A stretch of 64,000 nucleotides of DNA from Streptomyces spororaveus (GTDB lineage: Bacteria > Actinomycetota > Actinomycetes > Streptomycetales > Streptomycetaceae). How positions within the stretch are numbered: position 1 is the first letter of the stretch; each line of letters starts with the position of its first letter. This document shows, in pieces, positions 18,125 to 26,159 of this stretch. The stretch covers positions 7,701,501-7,765,500 of the forward strand of contig NZ_BNED01000005.1 of the NCBI RefSeq assembly GCF_016755875.1, read 5' to 3'. The notes beneath the pieces are model-generated. The model saw nothing but the letters and a program-made list of their open reading frames with translations, was not told the origin of the DNA and did not search any database. The position numbers were made by a program, and so were the translations under genes.

Positions 18125-18862
18125 CTACGACGCGGAGGGGCGGCGGAGCAGGGCCGTCCAGAGGAAGGGCTCGCCGAAGAGCGCGGACTCGGCGGGCTCG
18201 TCGCGCATCATGCGCAGTTCGACCTCGGTCAGGTCACTGAAGATCGCCCGCAGGGACTCCGCGGTGTAGGCGAGTCCGCCCTGGAGGCCCGCCTCACGGT
18301 AGAACTCCTCGTCGGGGATCTCGGATCCCATCCCGCCGGCCGCGAAGCAGGTCAGCGCGAGATGGCCGCCGGGGGCGAGAGCCCGTTCGAGTAGAGCCAG
18401 GTAGCTGATGCGGCGGTGGGGCGGCAGGTGGTGGAAGCAGCCCGAGTCGTAGATCAGGTCGTACGGGCCGCTCAGGGTGGTCGCGGCGAGTTCGAAGGCG
18501 TTCCCGCGGTGGAACCGGATCTCGGCCCCCGCCTCGCGGGCCCGCTCCTCACCCCAGGCGATGGCCGTCGGCGACAGATCGACGGCGTCCACGTCGAAGC
18601 CCAGGGCGGCGAGGTGCAGCGCGTTGCGGCCCGGACCGCAGCCCAGGTCGAGGGCGCGGCCCGGGGCGATCAGGCCGCGGTCGGCGTACGAGACCAGGTT
18701 CTCGTCCGGCTTCGGCACGAAGAACGGGACAGGCTTGGAGCGATCCGCGTAGAAGCCGTCCCACCAGGACGCCCCGTCGTCCGTCCACCGGTCGGCCTCC
18801 GGTGCGAAGAGGCCGTCCAGCAGCTTCAGGACGTCCTCGACCGTGCGTATGTTCCGGTCCAT
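18125..18862 (-). CDS. Class I SAM-dependent methyltransferase
   Basis: A 245-residue protein. Motif [17 protein letters not shown] lies near residues 70-84, the acidic motif VDAVDLSP follows, and post-[16 protein letters not shown] precedes strand 5. The N-terminus [16 protein letters not shown] resembles thiopurine/tellurite-type (TPMT/TehB-like) methyltransferases, which modify small thiols or metalloids. No signal peptide is present. It is upstream of the ComB-like gene on the same strand, with about 85 bp between them. Confidence 0.85.
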   Translation of the reverse strand: MDRNIRTVEDVLKLLDGLFAPEADRWTDDGASWWDGFYADRSKPVPFFVPKPDENLVSYADRGLIAPGRALDLGCGPGRNALHLAALGFDVDAVDLSPTAIAWGEERAREAGAEIRFHRGNAFELAATTLSGPYDLIYDSGCFHHLPPHRRISYLALLERALAPGGHLALTCFAAGGMGSEIPDEEFYREAGLQGGLAYTAESLRAIFSDLTEVELRMMRDEPAESALFGEPFLWTALLRRPSAS

Positions 18863-18930
18863 CCGGCCCCCTCCTCTGATGATCCAACTCTACGTTGCCG
18901 CCCGGGTGATCAGAGGGGAGCGGCAACGCC

Positions 18931-20568
18931 TCACAGCGGCCGGGGAGGCTGCGTCCGCCAGAACGCGCAACTGTGCTCCGCCGCGAACGACGTGCTCGTC
19001 CGGGTCGCCGCCGGGTCGAGGACGAGCACCGGGGCGGTACCGGCACCGGTACCGCCTCCGGCACTGGTCGGCGGCCATGGGGTCTGGCCCGCCACCACCG
19101 GGGCGCCGAAGCGGGCGAACGCCGCCCAGTAGCGCTTCATCCGGTTCCCCAGCGCGACCTGCTCAGGGGCCAGCGGGCGCTCGCCCATCGTGAAGTCGTA
19201 CAGGTAGGCCAGCTCCGCACTGTGCGCGTTCGACTCGTCCAGGCCCGGCACCTGCGCGCCCGCGAGCGTCGGAGACCGCGGGTCGTCGAACTCGTAGACG
19301 TACGTCGGCACCTGGGACGCGAACGACTGCGCCGTCCACGCCGTGTGGCAGGCGAAGGTGGAGTCGGTCATGACCGCCGACAGCGCCAGATACGGAGAGC
19401 CGTACTTCGCTACCGGATAGCGCGCCAGCACCTCGGGCCCCGCGGCCCCGTGGGCCGCCAGGATCTGCGCCGTGTACTGCTCGGCCGTCAGGTACGGCTG
19501 GGTCAGGGCGACGAAGAAGCGGGCCTCGGAGCGGGTGCTCCCGATCAGCACCGGCACCTTGTTCCACGCACCGCTCGCGATGGCCCGCGCGGGGGCGACC
19601 GGCAGCAGCCCGTCACCCGAGGCCGGACCCCGCGTCGGCAGCGTGCGCGCCGCCTCGACCAGCGCCGCTCCGGAGGCGGCGCGCAGGCAGGCGGCCACCT
19701 CGGCGGCGACGGTGCAGCCCGCCCGCGCGGCGAAGGACCGAGCCTGCGCCTGCGCCTCCGAGACGTCCGGCGTGGCCAGCAGCGTGCAGGGACCGCTCTG
19801 CAGCACGGCCCGGTGGAACAGGCCGGCGGCCGATGGGGCGGCGAGCAGCGCGCAGACGGAACCGCTTCCCGCGGACTGGCCGGAGATCGTGACACTGCCC
19901 GGATCTCCGCCGAACGCGCCGATGTTCTCCCGGGTCCAGCGCAACGCGGCGAGCTGGTCCATCAGCCCGAAGGACCCGGATCTCAGGGCGTCCTCCCGGC
20001 CGAGCTCGGGCAGTGCGAGATAGCCGAGCTGCCCCAGCCGGTAGTTGATGCCGACCACCACGCTCTGCGTGAGGTCGGCCATGGTCCGCCCGCCGAACTG
20101 GGTACCCGTCCCCTGGCTGTACGCACCCCCGTGCATCCAGACGATCACCGGGAGCCGGGCTCCGGGGCGGGCGGTCCGCGGCCGGTACACGTCCAGGTAC
20201 AGGCAGTCCTCGCTGACGGCCGCCGGGTCGCTCAGGCCGAAGGGCGAGAACTGCAGGCACGCCGGAGACTGCCGGGTGGCCTCCCGCACCCCGGTCCACC
20301 GGGGCGGGGGCGCGGGAGCCCGCAGCCGTGCGGCCCCGACCGGGGGAGCGGCGTAGGGGACGCCGAGGAACTCCTGCGCCCCGTCGTGGGAACGGCCGCG
20401 CAGGGCGCCCTGCGTGACGGTGACCCGGGGGTCCGCCGAGCCGCCGGACGGCGACGGCGGCGAAGCCGTCGCGGGTGGTGCGCAGGCGAGCAGCGCCACC
20501 AGGGCGAGTGCGAGTGCGCTGCCGAGCAGGGACCTTGCCGAGGGCAGCCGGTTGCCGGGCCTCTTCAT
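18931..20568 (-). CDS. Secreted type-B carboxylesterase
   Basis: A 545-residue exported esterase. The signal peptide (RSLLGSALALALVALLACAPPATAS) contains a cysteine, but a lipobox is not clear. The catalytic domain shows QEFLGVPYAAPPVG, the EDCLYLDVY block, oxyanion HGG (WMHGGAYSQG) and the nucleophile elbow GQSAGS near residue 235. The ATG at 20568 follows AGGAGG; a longer frame adds a His/Pro-rich tail of no merit. The substrate class is broad (esters of short acids). It lies between the methyltransferase and surE genes, which share its strand, and a hairpin separates it from surE. Confidence 0.9.
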   Translation of the reverse strand: MKRPGNRLPSARSLLGSALALALVALLACAPPATASPPSPSGGSADPRVTVTQGALRGRSHDGAQEFLGVPYAAPPVGAARLRAPAPPPRWTGVREATRQSPACLQFSPFGLSDPAAVSEDCLYLDVYRPRTARPGARLPVIVWMHGGAYSQGTGTQFGGRTMADLTQSVVVGINYRLGQLGYLALPELGREDALRSGSFGLMDQLAALRWTRENIGAFGGDPGSVTISGQSAGSGSVCALLAAPSAAGLFHRAVLQSGPCTLLATPDVSEAQAQARSFAARAGCTVAAEVAACLRAASGAALVEAARTLPTRGPASGDGLLPVAPARAIASGAWNKVPVLIGSTRSEARFFVALTQPYLTAEQYTAQILAAHGAAGPEVLARYPVAKYGSPYLALSAVMTDSTFACHTAWTAQSFASQVPTYVYEFDDPRSPTLAGAQVPGLDESNAHSAELAYLYDFTMGERPLAPEQVALGNRMKRYWAAFARFGAPVVAGQTPWPPTSAGGGTGAGTAPVLVLDPAATRTSTSFAAEHSCAFWRTQPPRPL

Positions 20569-20660
20569 CCGTCCTCCTGGAGTGGTGCCGGGGCGAGCGG
20601 GTGCGTGCAGGTGCGTGCGCGTGTGAGCCGGTGCGGGCACGTACCGGGGTGCGGCCGGGT

Positions 20661-20701
20661 CCGGCCGGGGCGGAGCGGGGTGCGTGCTCCGCCCCGGCCG
20701 G
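20661..20701 (-). terminator. Hairpin terminator after surE
   Basis: A perfect 15-bp stem (20661-20675 with 20687-20701) around an 11-base loop, immediately downstream of the surE stop at 20708 and before the esterase start. Confidence 0.6.
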
Positions 20702-20707
20702 GGCTCG

Positions 20708-21613
20708 TCAGGGGCGCAGCCCGGCGATCAGTACGGAGGTCACGGCCTGGTCGGCCGGCCCCGTGTTCCAGTCGGCGTTCATCGGGCTGACGGCGATCCG
20801 GCCGGCGGTGACGGCCTCGACGTCACCGCCCTTGGCTGCGGGCCGCAGGTCGACCTTCACGGTCACCTTCCAGGTGCCGTCGCCCGCGTCGGTGAAGTCG
20901 GGTTCGAGCAGGGTCTGCGGATCCTGGAAGGTCGCGGACACCCCCGCGGCCGTTCCCTTGCCGTCCGCGCCGACCACCGGGTGGTTCACGTTCAGGCCCA
21001 CACCCTTGGGCAGCAGCGGCCCGGACCGGGCCCGCGAGCGCAGCCGGTCGATCAGCTTGACCGCGAAATCGAGCGTCGGCCCCATCGCGTTGACCGTGGT
21101 GACCGGGTCGGGCGCGCTGACGCCCCCGGTGCTCAGCGCGATGGCCGGTACACCGTGCTCCAGCGCGGCGACGGCGCCGCCGACCGTACCGGAGTGGGTG
21201 GCGAGACCGGCCACGTTCGGGCCGAAGTTGGTACCGGAGACGACCAGGTCGGGCGCGCCGCCCGCGAACACCTCGGCCAGTCCGAAGGCGACGGAGTCGC
21301 CGGGGGTGCCGTCGACGGCCCAGACCTTCGGCTCGGGGTGCTTCACCGTGACGGCCGGGGCGCTCATCATCTTCGTACCGGCGCCGCTCTGGTTGGTGAG
21401 CGGGGCGACGATCGTGACGTCGTGCCCGGCGGCGGTCAGCCGCTCGAAGGCCTTGCGGATGCCCGGGGCGTTGTAGCCGTCGTCGTTCGTGAGCAGGATC
21501 CGCAACGGACCGGCGGGCGCGGTCCGCGGTGCGGCGACCGCCGGAGCCGTGCCGGCCAGGGCCGGCGTGCACAGCAGCAGCGCGGCCAGCGGCAGAACTC
21601 GCTTGCGTCTCAC
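20708..21613 (-). CDS. surE: Secreted SurE-type 5'/3'-nucleotidase
   Basis: A 301-residue SurE-fold phosphatase. A Sec signal peptide (residues 1-28, ending AVAA) precedes the SurE core, which opens ILLTNDDGYNAPGI with the metal-binding DD pair and continues with NQSGAGTKM and SGTNFGPNVAGLATHSGTVG. Cytoplasmic SurE proteins dephosphorylate nucleotides under stress; an exported form would scavenge extracellular nucleotides or phosphate esters. It is closely spaced between MFS and esterase genes on the same strand but flanked by hairpins on both sides, so it is probably transcribed alone. Confidence 0.9.
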   Translation of the reverse strand: MRRKRVLPLAALLLCTPALAGTAPAVAAPRTAPAGPLRILLTNDDGYNAPGIRKAFERLTAAGHDVTIVAPLTNQSGAGTKMMSAPAVTVKHPEPKVWAVDGTPGDSVAFGLAEVFAGGAPDLVVSGTNFGPNVAGLATHSGTVGGAVAALEHGVPAIALSTGGVSAPDPVTTVNAMGPTLDFAVKLIDRLRSRARSGPLLPKGVGLNVNHPVVGADGKGTAAGVSATFQDPQTLLEPDFTDAGDGTWKVTVKVDLRPAAKGGDVEAVTAGRIAVSPMNADWNTGPADQAVTSVLIAGLRP

Positions 21614-21665
21614 AGGGTGCTCCTTGATGAGGGAGGAGGAAGTCGAGGGTGAGCAGGGGTGGGTA

Positions 21666-21701
21666 CCGGCGGGCGCACGACCCTCGGCGTGCGCCCGCCG
21701 G
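21666..21701 (-). terminator. Hairpin terminator after the MFS gene
   Basis: A 14-bp perfect stem (21666-21679 with 21688-21701) around an 8-base loop, 31 bp past the MFS stop and upstream of surE on the same strand. Confidence 0.6.
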
Positions 21702-21731
21702 AGTCGCGGACGGGCGGGCCCGGGGGAGGGA

Positions 21732-22985
21732 TCAGCGCACGCTGCGGATCGGGAGGATGGCCAGCGCGCCGACCAGGGAGAGGGCCCCGCCGACGAGGAA
21801 GAGCGGGGTGTAGCCGCCCAGGCCGGTGACGACGGCCGAGGCGACGAAGGGGGCGATGATCTGCGGCCCCGCGTTCGCGATGTTGAGGACGCCCATGTCG
21901 CGGGCGGCGTCCTCGGCCCGCGGGAGGACCAGGGTGACGAGCGCGGTGTCGACGGCCATGAAGCAGCCGAAGGCGAGCCCGTTGAGCGCGCTGAAGACGA
22001 GCATGCCGGTCCAGGTCGGGCTGACCACGGGGACCACCATGACGAGCCCGGCGAGGGCCGCCGATACGCCGACGAACACCTTGCGGCGGTTCCAGCGGTC
22101 GGACAGCAGACCGCCCACCACGGTGGAGACGGCCATCGCGACCATCGACACCGGGGTGAGGACGGCCATCGCGGCGGGCGGGGTCAGCCCTTCGGGGAGC
22201 GTGATGTGGTCGCCGAGGATGTACAGCTGGTAGCCGACGACGGAGAAGTAGCCGAGGACCATCAGGGCCCGGCCGATGAAGGCCCACCGGAAGTCGTGGT
22301 TGGCCAGGGCCGAGAGGAAGGCGGCCAGTTGGGCGCCCTTGGGCCGGGCGGGCGCCTCGGCGGCGGGCCCGGTGCGCGGCACGTCGCGGCAGAAGACGCT
22401 GAGCAGCAGGGCGGAACCGGCGACGACCGCGCCGAGCACGAGGTAGCCGGTGCGCAGCTGGTCCGCGGTCCGGGAGGCGATGAGCACGCCGACCGTACCG
22501 CCGATGGGCAGGCCGAGCCCGACCAGCGCGGATGCGGTGCCCCGGCGGGCCGCGGGGATCCGGTCGGGCACGATCGCGGTGACCGCCGCCTGGAAGACGT
22601 TCATCGTCGCCTGGATCAGACACCATCCGATGCCGACGAGCAGGGCGGTGCGCGCGTTGCCGAGGAGGGCGAGAAGGGCGAGCGAGGCCAGGCCGCCGCC
22701 CACGATCCAGGGGTTGCGGCGCCCGCTGCGGTCGGAGAGGGCGCCGGCGATGGGGTTGAAGGCGGTGGCGAAGACCGCGCTGACGCCGCCGATCAGGCCG
22801 AGAACGGCGACCTTGTCGTCGGGGGCGATCGCGGCGACCTGGGTGGGCAGCAGGACGGAGCCGACGCCCATGTAGAGCGCCATCATCGCCGAGTTGGCGA
22901 CCAGGAGGAGGGGCAGGAGACCACGCCGGGGGGCGGGCTCCCCGGTCGGGGGGACGGATGGTTCGACGACTTCGGGCGTGGCCAT
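21732..22985 (-). CDS. MFS transporter, 12 transmembrane helices
   Basis: A 417-residue major-facilitator protein. About 12 hydrophobic helices are split by a central charged loop (RDVPRTGPAAEAPARPKGAQ), with the motif-A-like loop GALSDRSGRRNPW between helices 2 and 3 and LLSDRWNRRKVF in the second half. The ATG at 22985 follows GAGGAG; the longer upstream open frame covers a non-coding region. The substrate is unknown. The pattern fits sugar or small-drug transporters. A GTAAC-N8-GTTAC palindrome 117 bp upstream is a candidate operator. Confidence 0.88.
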   Translation of the reverse strand: MATPEVVEPSVPPTGEPAPRRGLLPLLLVANSAMMALYMGVGSVLLPTQVAAIAPDDKVAVLGLIGGVSAVFATAFNPIAGALSDRSGRRNPWIVGGGLASLALLALLGNARTALLVGIGWCLIQATMNVFQAAVTAIVPDRIPAARRGTASALVGLGLPIGGTVGVLIASRTADQLRTGYLVLGAVVAGSALLLSVFCRDVPRTGPAAEAPARPKGAQLAAFLSALANHDFRWAFIGRALMVLGYFSVVGYQLYILGDHITLPEGLTPPAAMAVLTPVSMVAMAVSTVVGGLLSDRWNRRKVFVGVSAALAGLVMVVPVVSPTWTGMLVFSALNGLAFGCFMAVDTALVTLVLPRAEDAARDMGVLNIANAGPQIIAPFVASAVVTGLGGYTPLFLVGGALSLVGALAILPIRSVR

Positions 22986-23621
22986 GACGACTCCTCGGGG
23001 GACGGAGCGGGGAGGTGGTGGCGTGCGGGGGAGAGCGGGCGGCCCATGAGCGGGCGCCGGACGGCGTCGTCGCCGGGAACATGCGGTGGAGGACGCCGTT
23101 CGTAACGTGATGTTGTTACACGTGTCACCAAGTGCGGTGGACACTGTGTAGCACCCATTTCCGGACTTCGCCAAGGCCCGTGGCGGGTCGTTGTGCAGAT
23201 CGTGACCGTCGGGCGGGTTGGGCGTGAGCACGCGTGTAACCACTTGTGCAGGCCGCCTCGTACGGCAGATGTGACGAGAAACCGTCTTGCCCTTGTGGCG
23301 GTCGTGACGCGTAGGCAATACTCCGTGCCGCACCGCGACGACCCTGCCGCCCGGGCGGCACCGGGCGGTTTTCCCGCGGTCCGCGCACCTCCGCCGCGAT
23401 CGCCCGGCTTCCGGCCGCGTCCCGCCGTGTTCCGGCGCTCCCCGCCGCGTTGCGTCGGTTCCCGCGACGTTCCGCCGCGTTCCGCTCCCCTTCCGCCTCC
23501 CTTCCGCTCCCCTCGTGCTCCACGCTCCCGCGCCCGCTCCCCGAGTGCCCCCACCGCCCGGGAAGCCGGCTGTGCGGACGACCGTGAAGACGAACGTGAA
23601 GACGACAGTGAAAGGCCCGCC
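22986..23621. other. 636-bp gene-free region with operator motifs and degenerate repeats
   Basis: No convincing gene. It holds a GTAAC-N8-GTTAC palindrome overlapping a TTACACGTG motif (23102-23129) and a further CGTGTAAC at 23233-23240. A run of degenerate GCCGCGTTCCG-like repeats about 14 bp apart spans roughly 23410-23510. The open frames crossing it are arginine/proline-rich and lack ribosome sites. Confidence 0.5.
23102..23129. promoter_or_regulatory. Candidate operator: GTAAC-N8-GTTAC with adjoining TTACACGTGT
   Basis: An 18-bp imperfect palindrome (23102-23119) overlaps a GTTACACGTGTCACC stretch (23115-23129). It lies 117 bp upstream of the MFS start on the minus strand. Related GTTACACG motifs occur at 26083, 31285 and 31372. 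No regulator is assigned. Confidence 0.4.
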
Positions 23622-24374
23622 ATGTTCGCCTCGCCCTCCGCCTTGCCGCCGCCCGGCCCGCCCCGCCCGGCGGTCCCGACCCGGCCGCCCCGGCACCACC
23701 TCCCGGCGCCCCCACCCCGTCACGCGCTCGGCCTCGGGGTCACCCTCCTGCTCCTGGCGCTGCTGGCCGGGCTACTGCTCCGGCTGGACCCGCGGCCCTT
23801 CTTCCAGGGGCTCGACGACCGCTGGGCCGCTTCGGTGAACGACCCCGCCGCCGCCGGAGCCGCGGGAGCCGAGGGCCTGGGTGTGTTCAGCACCGTCCTC
23901 GACCGGCTCGGCGGCCCTCTCGGCATGGTCCTGCCGCTCCTGCTGATCGGCTGCCTCTGCGTCTACGGGCGCTGGCGCTCGGGGCTGTTCGTCCTCGCGG
24001 TCACCGTCGTCGCCAACCTCGTCGTGCTGCTGCCGCTCAAGCAGCTCGCCGACCGCCCGCGTCCGCCGCATCCGTGGGTCCTGGTCAACGACGGCTCGTA
24101 CCCGTCCGGTCAGGTGTTCAGTGCGGTGACGCTGGTGATCGCCGTGGCGGTGGTGGTGTTCCCGCCGCGTGCGCGACGCTGGTGGTGGGTGCTCGGGGCC
24201 TCGTACGTCCTCGCCATGATGGGGAACCGGACCTGGCTCCACGCTCAGTGGCTCAGCGACACCTTCGCCGGTGTGCTCGTCGGCGTCGGAACCTGCCTCG
24301 TGCTGTGGCGTGCCTTCGCACCGCTGCTGGAGGTGGAGTCGGAGCGGATGGCCTCGGACAGCCTGTGGCTGTGA
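23622..24374 (+). CDS. PAP2-fold membrane protein with both catalytic His replaced by Gln
   Basis: A 250-residue protein with about five or six membrane helices and the three phosphatase-superfamily blocks: KQLADRPRP at 140-148, YPSGQ ending at Q164, and RTWLHAQWLSD at 203-213. In active PAP2 enzymes the second block ends PSGH and the third has His where Q209 stands; both are CAG here. R203 and D213 remain. It should therefore bind but not cleave phosphoester substrates unless it uses another residue. The paralogue at 29298 keeps both histidines. The ATG at 23622 follows GAAAGG. It is divergent from the MFS gene and followed by the esterase promoter. Confidence 0.8.
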   Translation: MFASPSALPPPGPPRPAVPTRPPRHHLPAPPPRHALGLGVTLLLLALLAGLLLRLDPRPFFQGLDDRWAASVNDPAAAGAAGAEGLGVFSTVLDRLGGPLGMVLPLLLIGCLCVYGRWRSGLFVLAVTVVANLVVLLPLKQLADRPRPPHPWVLVNDGSYPSGQVFSAVTLVIAVAVVVFPPRARRWWWVLGASYVLAMMGNRTWLHAQWLSDTFAGVLVGVGTCLVLWRAFAPLLEVESERMASDSLWL

Positions 24375-24406
24375 CGCGGCGCAGGGGCGCGGCCCCGGCG
24401 GCCGGT

Positions 24407-24452
24407 CGATATATTGCGACACATTGACGTTCGACAAAATCACGCCATACTC
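24407..24452 (+). promoter_or_regulatory. Promoter of the 24503 esterase
   Basis: TTGACG (24424-24429), a 17-bp spacer and ATACTC (24447-24452) form a good vegetative-type promoter 50 bp before the start codon. GATATATTGCGA lies just upstream. The same order (GATAT, GCGA, TTGACG, 17 bp, ATAC) occurs before the aromatic operon at 31920-31965. Confidence 0.6.
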
Positions 24453-24502
24453 TCGGTTTCGCGGCGCGCAGCCCGCGCGCGGCAGCGAGGAAGGAACGGC
24501 TC

Positions 24503-26080
24503 ATGCCTCATCCCCCAGGACGGGACCGCACGGTGGTGGACCTGCCCGCAGGGCGTCTGCGCGGCGCGACCGAGGGCGGGATCACGGTCTTCCGTGCCGT
24601 GCCCTACGCCGCCCCGCCGGTCGGCGACCTGCGCTGGAGGCCCGCCCGGCCGCACGCCGGCTGGACCGGCATGCGGGACGCCACCGTGGACGGACCGAGC
24701 GCGCCGCAGATGTACCTGGAGGGCGGCGACCCCGTGCTCGGCGGTCACGGGTCACCCCCGTTCGACGAGGACTGCCTGACCCTCAACGTCTGGACGCCCG
24801 CCGCCGACGGCGCCCGCCGCCCGGTACTGGTCTGGATCCACGGCGGCGGCTTCGTCTCCGGCTCCGGTTCACTGCCCGGCTACTCCGGCGAGACCTTCGC
24901 GCGCGACGGCGATCTCGTCGTCGTGAGCATCAACTACCGCATCGGGCCGCTGGGTTACCTCTACCCCGGAGACGGAGACGGAGACGGAGACGGAGACGCG
25001 GACGGGACCGGCGGCGGGGAGGGCGGCGGCGGCAACTTCTGGCTCACCGACCAGCTCGCCGCCCTGCACTGGGTGAAGGAGAACATCGCGTCCTTCGGCG
25101 GCGACCCGGACTGCGTCACGGTCGCCGGGCAGTCCGGCGGCGCGGTGTCCACCGCCGCACTCGCCGGCCATCCGCAGACCGAGGGCCTGATCCGGCGGGT
25201 GATCCTGCAGAGCCCGCCCTTCGGTCTGGACCTCCCGGACCCGGACGCGTACCTGGAGCGCACCGCCGCCTACCTGGAGCTGGCCGGCGCCAAGGATCTG
25301 GCGGAGCTCCGTACGCTGCCCTGGCCCGAGCTGATCGGAGCCGGCGGCGGACTCTTCGCGCAGACCATGCGGTGGGGGTACTGGCCGACCCCCTTCCTGC
25401 CCGTGGTCGACGGGGTCACCCTCACCGGCCACCCCGCCGAAGCCCTTCTGGGCGGGGCCGCGGCCGACATCGACGTCATGATCGGCTGGACGAGGGAAGA
25501 GGCCAACTTCGGCTTCGCCCTCGACGAGGGGTACGCCGCCGCCACCCGGGAGCAGGTGACCGACCGCATCGCGGACACCTTCGGGAGCGAAGCGGCGAAG
25601 GGCGTGTACGCGGCGTACGAGCGGGCCCGGCCCGGATCCCGCCCGGCCGACGTCCTGATGGACCTCATCACGGACGAGCTCTTCCGGGTGCCGGCACTGC
25701 GGCTGGCCGAGGGGCGCGCCGAGTCGGGCAGCCCCGTATGGGCCTACCAGTTCGACCTGCCCACCCCCGCGTACGGGGGCCGGCTCGGCGCCGCGCACTG
25801 CCTCGAACTCCCCTTCGTCTTCGACAACTTCGACCGGTGGTCGCACGCGCCCTTCCTGGCCGGCCTCGACCCCGCCGTCCGTGACGGCCTCGCGTACGTC
25901 ATGCACCGGGCCTGGATCGCCTTCGTCCGCACCGGTGACCCCAACCACCCCGATCTGCCGCAGTGGCGGCCCTACGACACGCGCACCCGCACCACGATGC
26001 GCTTCGACTCGGTCGTGACCGCCCTCGACGACCTCGCGGGAGCCTCCAGGCTCCTGCACACCCCCGCCCCCTTGATTTGA
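24503..26080 (+). CDS. Type-B carboxylesterase, cytoplasmic
   Basis: A 525-residue carboxylesterase. It shows VFRAVPYAAPPVGDLRW, the EDCLTLNVW block, oxyanion hole WIHGGGF, nucleophile elbow AGQSGG (S211) and a late DGLAYVMHRAW helix. There is no signal peptide. Between the oxyanion strand and the nucleophile lies a Gly-Asp run encoded by five exact copies of a 6-bp unit (24968-24997), followed by a glycine stretch, probably a flexible loop of variable length. The ATG follows AGGAAGGA. It is read from its own promoter and followed after 79 bp by a LacI-type regulator that may control it. Confidence 0.9.
   Translation: MPHPPGRDRTVVDLPAGRLRGATEGGITVFRAVPYAAPPVGDLRWRPARPHAGWTGMRDATVDGPSAPQMYLEGGDPVLGGHGSPPFDEDCLTLNVWTPAADGARRPVLVWIHGGGFVSGSGSLPGYSGETFARDGDLVVVSINYRIGPLGYLYPGDGDGDGDGDADGTGGGEGGGGNFWLTDQLAALHWVKENIASFGGDPDCVTVAGQSGGAVSTAALAGHPQTEGLIRRVILQSPPFGLDLPDPDAYLERTAAYLELAGAKDLAELRTLPWPELIGAGGGLFAQTMRWGYWPTPFLPVVDGVTLTGHPAEALLGGAAADIDVMIGWTREEANFGFALDEGYAAATREQVTDRIADTFGSEAAKGVYAAYERARPGSRPADVLMDLITDELFRVPALRLAEGRAESGSPVWAYQFDLPTPAYGGRLGAAHCLELPFVFDNFDRWSHAPFLAGLDPAVRDGLAYVMHRAWIAFVRTGDPNHPDLPQWRPYDTRTRTTMRFDSVVTALDDLAGASRLLHTPAPLI
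24968..24997 (+). repeat. Five tandem copies of a 6-bp unit (GGAGAC) inside the esterase
   Basis: Exact copies encode alternating Gly-Asp. The unit keeps frame, so copy-number change would lengthen or shorten a surface loop without frameshift. A degenerate GCGGAC copy follows. Confidence 0.7.
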
Positions 26081-26159
26081 CTCGTGTAACCTGAGAAGGA
26101 AGGAGCTACCCGGACGGAACCGGTGCTCGACCCCAGCAGAAGGAGCGTCGAGGGACGTC

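Noticed and set aside
22986..23621. Protein-coding extension of the MFS or PAP2 gene into this gap
   Set aside because: The extended frames are Arg/Pro-rich, lack ribosome sites and add nothing conserved, while good start sites exist at 22985 and 23622.
24968..24997. CRISPR-like or satellite array
   Set aside because: It is a short coding microsatellite of 6-bp units without spacers.
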